From assembly GCA_036660495.1 (NCBI GenBank), contig JAVXAN010000017.1:1-19677 (forward strand): a DNA stretch of 19,677 bases, given 5' to 3'. The position numbers and the translations under genes are program-made. This DNA comes from JAVXAN01 sp036660495 (lineage in GTDB: Bacteria; Bacillota_I; Bacilli_A; RF39; UBA660). Each line of letters begins with the position of its first letter. The stretch's first letter is position 1. Under the pieces are notes generated by a model, which had not been told where the DNA came from, searched no databases, and saw only the letters and a list, made by a program, of their open reading frames with translations. Shown here in pieces: positions 15,264 through 19,677 of the stretch.

Positions 15264-16344
15264 TTAAATAATCCTTTAATTTTCTTGATCTTGAAGGATG
15301 TCTTAACTTTCTTAAAGCTTTAGCTTCTATTTGCCTAATTCTTTCTCTTGTTACTCCAAACATGTTACCAACTTCTTCAAGCGTATGGCAAGTTCCACCT
15401 TTAAGCCCAAACCTTAATTTTAATACTTCCTCTTCTCTTGGTGTTAAAGTACAAAGAACATCAGAAATCTCATCTTTTAAGACCTCATTAATGGCATATT
15501 CTTCAGGGCTCATATTGCTTTCATCTTTAAGAAAGTCTCCTAAATGGGAATCATCTTCTTCTCCAATAGGAGTTTCAAGAGATAGTGGATCTTGTGATAT
15601 TTTAAATATTTCACGAACTTTTTCTTCAGCTATTCCCATTTTTTTAGCAATTTCTGTTTCAGTTGGTTCACGGTTTAATTCAAGGGTTAATTGCCTTTGA
15701 ATTCTTTTTAACTTGTTAATTGTTTCTACCATATGAACTGGAACCCTAATTGTTTTAGCTTGGTCCGCTATTGCTCTTGTAATTGCCTGCCTTATCCACC
15801 AAGTTGCATAAGTTGAAAATTTATATCCTTTTGATGCGTCAAACTTATCAACTGCCTTCATAAGTCCAATGTTTCCTTCTTGAATTAAATCAAGAAAAGA
15901 TAAGTTTCTACCTACATATCTTTTAGCAATAGAAACAACTAACCTTAAATTAGATTCTGCTAAAATTCTTTTAGCTTCATTATCACCATCTTCTACCCTT
16001 TTAGATATTTCAAGCTCTTCTGACAAACTTAAAAGACTAATTTTACCAATTTCTTTTAAATACATTCTAACTGGATCATTTATGTTAGCATTCTTTGGTA
16101 AACTAGCACTTTCTATAATTAAAACTTCACCCTCATCAACAGCCTCATCAATATCCTCAATGTCTTCTGATATTATTTCAATGTTATTTTCATGAAAAGC
16201 GTTATATAAATCATCTAAAGAATCACTATCAAGTTCTAATCCTTTTAAAGTTTCTGCTAATTCCTCATATGTTAAGATTCCCTTTTCCTTACCTTTTTCA
16301 ATCAACTCACTTTTTCTTTGCTCTAACGTCTTTATTTCTTTCAT
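15256..16344 (-). CDS. rpoD: RNA polymerase primary sigma factor (sigma-70 / SigA)
   Basis: Housekeeping sigma factor (362 aa). Seen: an acidic, lightly conserved region 1.1; region 1.2 beginning DPVRMYLKEIG; region 2 with RLVVSIAKRYVGRNLSFLDL, the -10 recognition helix KGYKFSTYATWWIRQAI; region 3 with IRVPVHMVETINKL; and region 4 with TPREEEVLKLRFGL and the helix-turn-helix LEEVGNMFGVTRERIRQIEA (about 322-341) that reads the -35. Length is close to B. subtilis SigA (371). Start choice: ATG at 16344, eight bases after AAGGAG; a GTG at 16353 overlaps that site. The ATG shares one base with the dnaG TAA (TAATG), so expression is coupled to primase. Having one complete set of region 2/4 motifs with the RpoD insert pattern separates it from sporulation sigma factors. 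Confidence 0.97.
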   Translation of the reverse strand: MKEIKTLEQRKSELIEKGKEKGILTYEELAETLKGLELDSDSLDDLYNAFHENNIEIISEDIEDIDEAVDEGEVLIIESASLPKNANINDPVRMYLKEIGKISLLSLSEELEISKRVEDGDNEAKRILAESNLRLVVSIAKRYVGRNLSFLDLIQEGNIGLMKAVDKFDASKGYKFSTYATWWIRQAITRAIADQAKTIRVPVHMVETINKLKRIQRQLTLELNREPTETEIAKKMGIAEEKVREIFKISQDPLSLETPIGEEDDSHLGDFLKDESNMSPEEYAINEVLKDEISDVLCTLTPREEEVLKLRFGLKGGTCHTLEEVGNMFGVTRERIRQIEAKALRKLRHPSRSRKLKDYLSD

Positions 16345-18083
16345 TATTCCCACTCCTTCTTTTTTAAACTAGCTAGTTTTTCAAGTAATGCTATTTTTTT
16401 TACTTGATCTTTTTCACTAGTTATTTTGTTTCTTAAATTATTTATTTCCTCTTTAATTAGCCCCGATTCAATTGTTAAGATATAATCATTAAACTCATCA
16501 ATATTAAATTCCTTTGGAAGTTTTAATGAATCTATTTTTAATACTTCATTAATTAAAAGCGTATCATCTTCCAAATAAGTTATAAAATCAGTAACGTTTA
16601 TATAGTTGTTATCATTATAAAACTCTAATATTTTTATAGCAATTGTTGCTAAGTTTTTATTTGATAAGTAAGACACTTTTTTTTGATAAGCCAAAACGGC
16701 CTCAACGTTATTTAGCATTTGATATATTAAGTAAATTTCCGCTTTTTTATACTTATTTTTATATTCATACTTTCTTTTATCAATTATTATTAAATCTTCA
16801 CTTGGGATTTTAGTAACTAAAGATTCAATGGTTTTAACATCAACACCAGTTTCTTTAGACAACTGTTTAAGTGTGAGTTCATAAACAACCTTATCCGTAA
16901 TCTTACTAAGCTCACCAGCAACTGATGATACATACTTAGATACGTCTAAATAGTCATTAAAATCAAACTTTTCTTTACTTATGCTCATCTTAAAATCAAG
17001 AGAAGTTATTGGCGCTTTTAAATGTTTTTTAAACAAGTCTAACCCTTTTTTAACAATGTAATCATCAGGGTCATAATTATCTTCAAGTCTAATGATTTTT
17101 GGATTAATACCAAGCTTTTCTAGTGCATCAACAGCACTTATTGTAGCTTTTTCGCCAGCTTTATCTCCATCAAAACATAAAATTACGTTTTTAGAAAGCC
17201 TTTTAATAAGCTGAGCATGTTCTTTTGTAATAGCAGTCCCCATCGTTGCTACTACGTTTTTTATCCCAACAGTATAAAGCCTAATAACATCCATAAAGCC
17301 TTCCACTACGATAATCGATTTCTCTTCATCAGCATCTATTTTAGCCCTGTGGTAATTATATAATATATTACCTTTTTTAAAAATTACCGACTCTTTTGAA
17401 TTAACATACTTGTTTTCCAAGGAAGAATTATATATTCTACCAGAAAACCCAACAACTTGTCCATCTGAATTATGGATAGGGAACATTATCCTAGATCTAA
17501 AAACATCATATATAAAGTTGTCTTTAGTAGCACATATTCCTACTTCTATTTGATCTGAATTTTCATGTTTTTTAGATAACAATAATTTATTAACACCATT
17601 ATCGTTTAATGAAAGTCCAATTTCAAAGAATTTAATTACTTCATCAGATAAGTTCCGATCACTCAAATATTTAGTAGCTTCCTTGCCATAAATAGTATTT
17701 ATATTATTTTGATAATATTTATTAACAACATCAAACATTTTATAATATTTATCAAAAACATTACTTTTTTTAAAAACAACATCATTTTTAATATCTAGAC
17801 TAATACTCACTTTTTTAGCAACTTTTATTACTGCTTCAACAAAGCTTATTTTTTCATAATTCATTACGAAGTGAAATACGTTTCCAGATGCTCCACAAAC
17901 AAAACAAGTATATATTTGTTTTTCTGGTGATATACTCATAGAAGGATTATGATCATCGTGAAAAGGACAAACAGCAAAATAATTTCTACCTTTTTGTGAT
18001 ATTGGTAAATATTCGGAAATAACATCCACAATATTAACTTTTTTCTGAATATCAATAATAGTTTGATACGGTATTTTCTCCAT
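16344..18083 (-). CDS. dnaG: DNA primase
   Basis: Synthesises RNA primers at the replication fork (579 aa). Domains in order: an N-terminal CHC2 zinc-binding domain with Cys39, His42, Cys60 and Cys63; the TOPRIM catalytic core with IIVVEGFMDV (Glu261), TMGTAITKEHA and the metal-binding FDGDKAG (Asp305/Asp307); then a helicase-binding C-terminal region that is less conserved and Lys/Asn-rich. Length is in the normal range. ATG start with AGGAG nine bases upstream. First gene of dnaG-rpoD-trmK, preceded by a 115-base gap that also holds the proS terminator. I could not identify a convincing promoter there. Confidence 0.97.
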   Translation of the reverse strand: MEKIPYQTIIDIQKKVNIVDVISEYLPISQKGRNYFAVCPFHDDHNPSMSISPEKQIYTCFVCGASGNVFHFVMNYEKISFVEAVIKVAKKVSISLDIKNDVVFKKSNVFDKYYKMFDVVNKYYQNNINTIYGKEATKYLSDRNLSDEVIKFFEIGLSLNDNGVNKLLLSKKHENSDQIEVGICATKDNFIYDVFRSRIMFPIHNSDGQVVGFSGRIYNSSLENKYVNSKESVIFKKGNILYNYHRAKIDADEEKSIIVVEGFMDVIRLYTVGIKNVVATMGTAITKEHAQLIKRLSKNVILCFDGDKAGEKATISAVDALEKLGINPKIIRLEDNYDPDDYIVKKGLDLFKKHLKAPITSLDFKMSISKEKFDFNDYLDVSKYVSSVAGELSKITDKVVYELTLKQLSKETGVDVKTIESLVTKIPSEDLIIIDKRKYEYKNKYKKAEIYLIYQMLNNVEAVLAYQKKVSYLSNKNLATIAIKILEFYNDNNYINVTDFITYLEDDTLLINEVLKIDSLKLPKEFNIDEFNDYILTIESGLIKEEINNLRNKITSEKDQVKKIALLEKLASLKKKEWE

Positions 18084-18152
18084 AAAAACACGCTCCTGAT
18101 ATAATTATTCGCTGAAACTTTTTAAATCCCTCGTATTTTTAACTTTTAAATA

Positions 18153-18182
18153 AAAAAAATAACATAATATGCTATTTTTTTC
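18153..18182 (-). terminator. Probable terminator after proS
   Basis: A stem of about 12 bp on the minus strand, with one G-U wobble (18153-18165 with 18169-18181) and a 3-base loop, is made of A/T-rich arms ending in a run of T. It lies 17 nt past the proS TAA and ahead of dnaG. A/T-rich arms make it weaker evidence than the other terminators. Confidence 0.55.
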
Positions 18183-18198
18183 AAAAAAACATGGGTTT

Positions 18199-19677
18199 TT
18201 ATTCTTCGTCAATAATATCTTCTATTTTTGATAGTGCATCATAAAGCGAAATTTCCTCAAAAGAATCTTTTCGTCTTTCTTTTATTTCTACAATTTGATC
18301 TTTTATTTTATTACCTATTGTTATTCTAATTGGAATTCCAATTAGATCCATGTCATTAAACTTTACTCCAGCTCTTTCATCTCGATCATCCATTATTACC
18401 GAAATTCCAACTTTTTTTAGTTCATTATATATGTAATTTGCCGCATCACTTTGGGCTTCATCTTCCGTATTAACAATAACAACGCAAACTTTATATGGAG
18501 CAACGGCAATCGGCCAAATAATGCCTTTTTCATCATGACTTTGTTCTACTACTGCAGCCATACACCTTCCAATTCCAATCCCATAACAACCCATGTGAAC
18601 AGGTTTTAAGTTATTTTCTTTATCAAGATAATTAAGTGCAAATATTTCCGAATACTTTGTTCCTAATTTAAAGGTGTTTCCAATTTCTACACCCTTAGCA
18701 AAAGTGGTTTTTTTACCACAAACAGGACAAACGTCTTCAGGAGTAACCTTCCTTATATCTGAAACAAAAAGATAGTTAAAATCTTCTAAATTAACGTTTT
18801 TATAATGATAGTCCGTTTTATTGGCACCTACTATAAAATTAGTCATATTCATTATTTCGTTATCAAGTATTACGGGTATTGATAAGTTTATTGGTCCAAC
18901 AAAGCCAGGTATTGCTCCACATAATTCTTCTACTTTTTCACTTGTTGCTAGTTCTAAAGTTTTAGCTTTAAGTAGCTTTAATAATTTGTTCTCGTTAACC
19001 TCATGATTACCTTTTACTAATACTGCATAAAACTTATCATCAACAGCATAAATTAAAGTTTTAACAAATTTACTTACATCTTCTTCTAAAAACGCTGAAA
19101 CCTCATCAATGGTTCCAACCATCGGAGTTTTAATAAGTTCCCTTGGTTTTAACTCTTCATCAGTTTTTTCAGTTAAAACCGTAGTTTTAGCAACATCACT
19201 ATTACAAGCATAATCACAAAAATCACATATTACAAGAGTATCTTCACCTACGTCTGCAATTGCCTGAAACTCTTCTGATAAAAGCCCACCCATAGCGCCA
19301 GTATCAGATTTAACAATTTTATAATTAAGACCTAACCTACCAAATATTTTTTTATAAGCATTATACATTTCCATATAAGATTCATTTAATCCTGTTTCAT
19401 TAAGATCAAAAGAATAAGCATCCTTCATTAAAAACTCTCTTACTCTTATAAGACCATATCTTGCCCTTGGCTCGTCTCTAAATTTTGTTTGGATTTGGTA
19501 TAAACTAAAGGGTAAATCCTTATATGACTGAACCTTATTAGCAGCAGCAACTGTAAAAAGTTCTTCATGAGTTGGTCCTAAGACGTAGTTTTTATCAAAC
19601 CTATCTTTTAATGAAAACATATCTTTACCAAAAGCTTCCCTTCTTCCAGAAGTAATATAAACTTCCTCTGGTATTAG
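18199..19677 (-). CDS. proS: Prolyl-tRNA synthetase, 5' end beyond the window
   Basis: Attaches proline to tRNA-Pro (class II aminoacyl-tRNA synthetase, bacterial type). 492 codons are visible and the frame is open to the window edge, with TSGRREAFGKDMFSLKDR in the 19 codons beyond the first internal ATG at 19620, so that ATG is not the real start. Bacterial ProRS is about 570 aa; about 75 residues are missing. Motif 2 is seen in FRDEPRARYGLIRVREFLMK, motif 3 in GCYGIGIGRCMAAVVEQ, and the C-terminal anticodon-binding domain ends the protein. Between the motifs lies the YbaK-like editing insertion, with KTLIYAVDDKFYAVLVKGNHE. CX2C-type pairs (CDFC, CPVC) flank the insertion. Stop TAA, followed by a probable terminator. 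Confidence 0.96.
   Translation of the reverse strand, partial: LIPEEVYITSGRREAFGKDMFSLKDRFDKNYVLGPTHEELFTVAAANKVQSYKDLPFSLYQIQTKFRDEPRARYGLIRVREFLMKDAYSFDLNETGLNESYMEMYNAYKKIFGRLGLNYKIVKSDTGAMGGLLSEEFQAIADVGEDTLVICDFCDYACNSDVAKTTVLTEKTDEELKPRELIKTPMVGTIDEVSAFLEEDVSKFVKTLIYAVDDKFYAVLVKGNHEVNENKLLKLLKAKTLELATSEKVEELCGAIPGFVGPINLSIPVILDNEIMNMTNFIVGANKTDYHYKNVNLEDFNYLFVSDIRKVTPEDVCPVCGKKTTFAKGVEIGNTFKLGTKYSEIFALNYLDKENNLKPVHMGCYGIGIGRCMAAVVEQSHDEKGIIWPIAVAPYKVCVVIVNTEDEAQSDAANYIYNELKKVGISVIMDDRDERAGVKFNDMDLIGIPIRITIGNKIKDQIVEIKERRKDSFEEISLYDALSKIEDIIDEE

Noticed and set aside
16345..16353. GTG start for rpoD (and the similar GTGs at 14152 for pilC and 14231 for the YqfQ-like gene)
   Set aside because: In each case the GTG overlaps or directly touches the best ribosome binding site, which is correctly spaced from the downstream ATG.
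18101..18150. Promoter for dnaG (TTTAAA, 17 bases, TATATC)
   Set aside because: It matches only 4 of 6 at each box and would place the transcript start within the ribosome binding site.
1..19677. TGA read as tryptophan (Mollicutes code)
   Set aside because: All genes are full length with TGA read as stop, and conserved Trp positions, such as TWWIRQ in RpoD and DLWPFN in XseA, use TGG.
1..19677. CRISPR arrays, tRNA or rRNA genes, transposases, phage genes
   Set aside because: No regularly spaced repeats, cloverleaf-like or rRNA-like stretches, transposase motifs or long repeats were seen on either strand.

Overview
The window is an AT-rich (by eye roughly 30% GC), densely packed bacterial chromosome segment. 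Its gene families and gene orders point to a low-GC Gram-positive of the Bacillota, most likely class Bacilli: nusB-xseA-xseB near spoIVB, and dnaG-rpoD-trmK near a YqfQ-like gene. Ribosome binding sites are strong (AGGAGG, AAAGGAG, AGGTGAT), genes are short-spaced or overlapping, and rho-independent terminators are AT-rich hairpins. The code is standard: every Trp in the predicted proteins is TGG. None of the 19 genes stops at TGA. An uncultivated gut-type Bacilli lineage would fit, but that is inference.

Layout. (1) 31-7338, minus strand: mutS, an unrecognised 274-aa gene, nusB, xseA, xseB and a sugar-nucleotidyltransferase-like gene, all tightly spaced and ending in a terminator at about 1121-1147. 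A separately expressed spoIVB (sporulation signalling protease) follows. (2) 7375-8881: an unrecognised 184-aa gene on the minus strand, divergent from a YlbJ-like sporulation membrane protein on the plus strand. (3) 8838-14140: a compact type IV pilus / pseudopilus assembly locus. Two prepilin genes (minus) are divergent from the ATPase gene pilB (plus), which converges on pilC-pilD (minus). PilC carries an unusual extra N-terminal region of about 235 residues with a membrane segment and a long charged coiled coil. (4) 14240-14566: a small YqfQ-like gene, plus strand. (5) 14589-18083, minus strand: the macromolecular-synthesis operon dnaG-rpoD-trmK, with overlapping junctions. (6) 18199 to the window edge, minus strand: proS, lacking its 5' end.

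How it fits together. Most genes are housekeeping: replication priming, primary sigma factor, mismatch repair, exonuclease VII, antitermination, tRNA modification and tRNA charging. The accessory parts are an envelope-spanning pilus machine and two sporulation-family proteins. PilD would cleave and N-methylate the two prepilins, PilB would power assembly, and PilC would be the inner-membrane platform. No PilT, PilM/N/O or obvious major pilin lies here, so the rest of the machine must be elsewhere or absent. I found no CRISPR array, tRNA, rRNA, transposon or phage gene. No intergenic stretch exceeds about 120 bases. The most unusual items are the PilC extension with the matching low-complexity PilB tail, the possible truncation of YlbJ by an in-frame TAA, and the two unrecognised genes.
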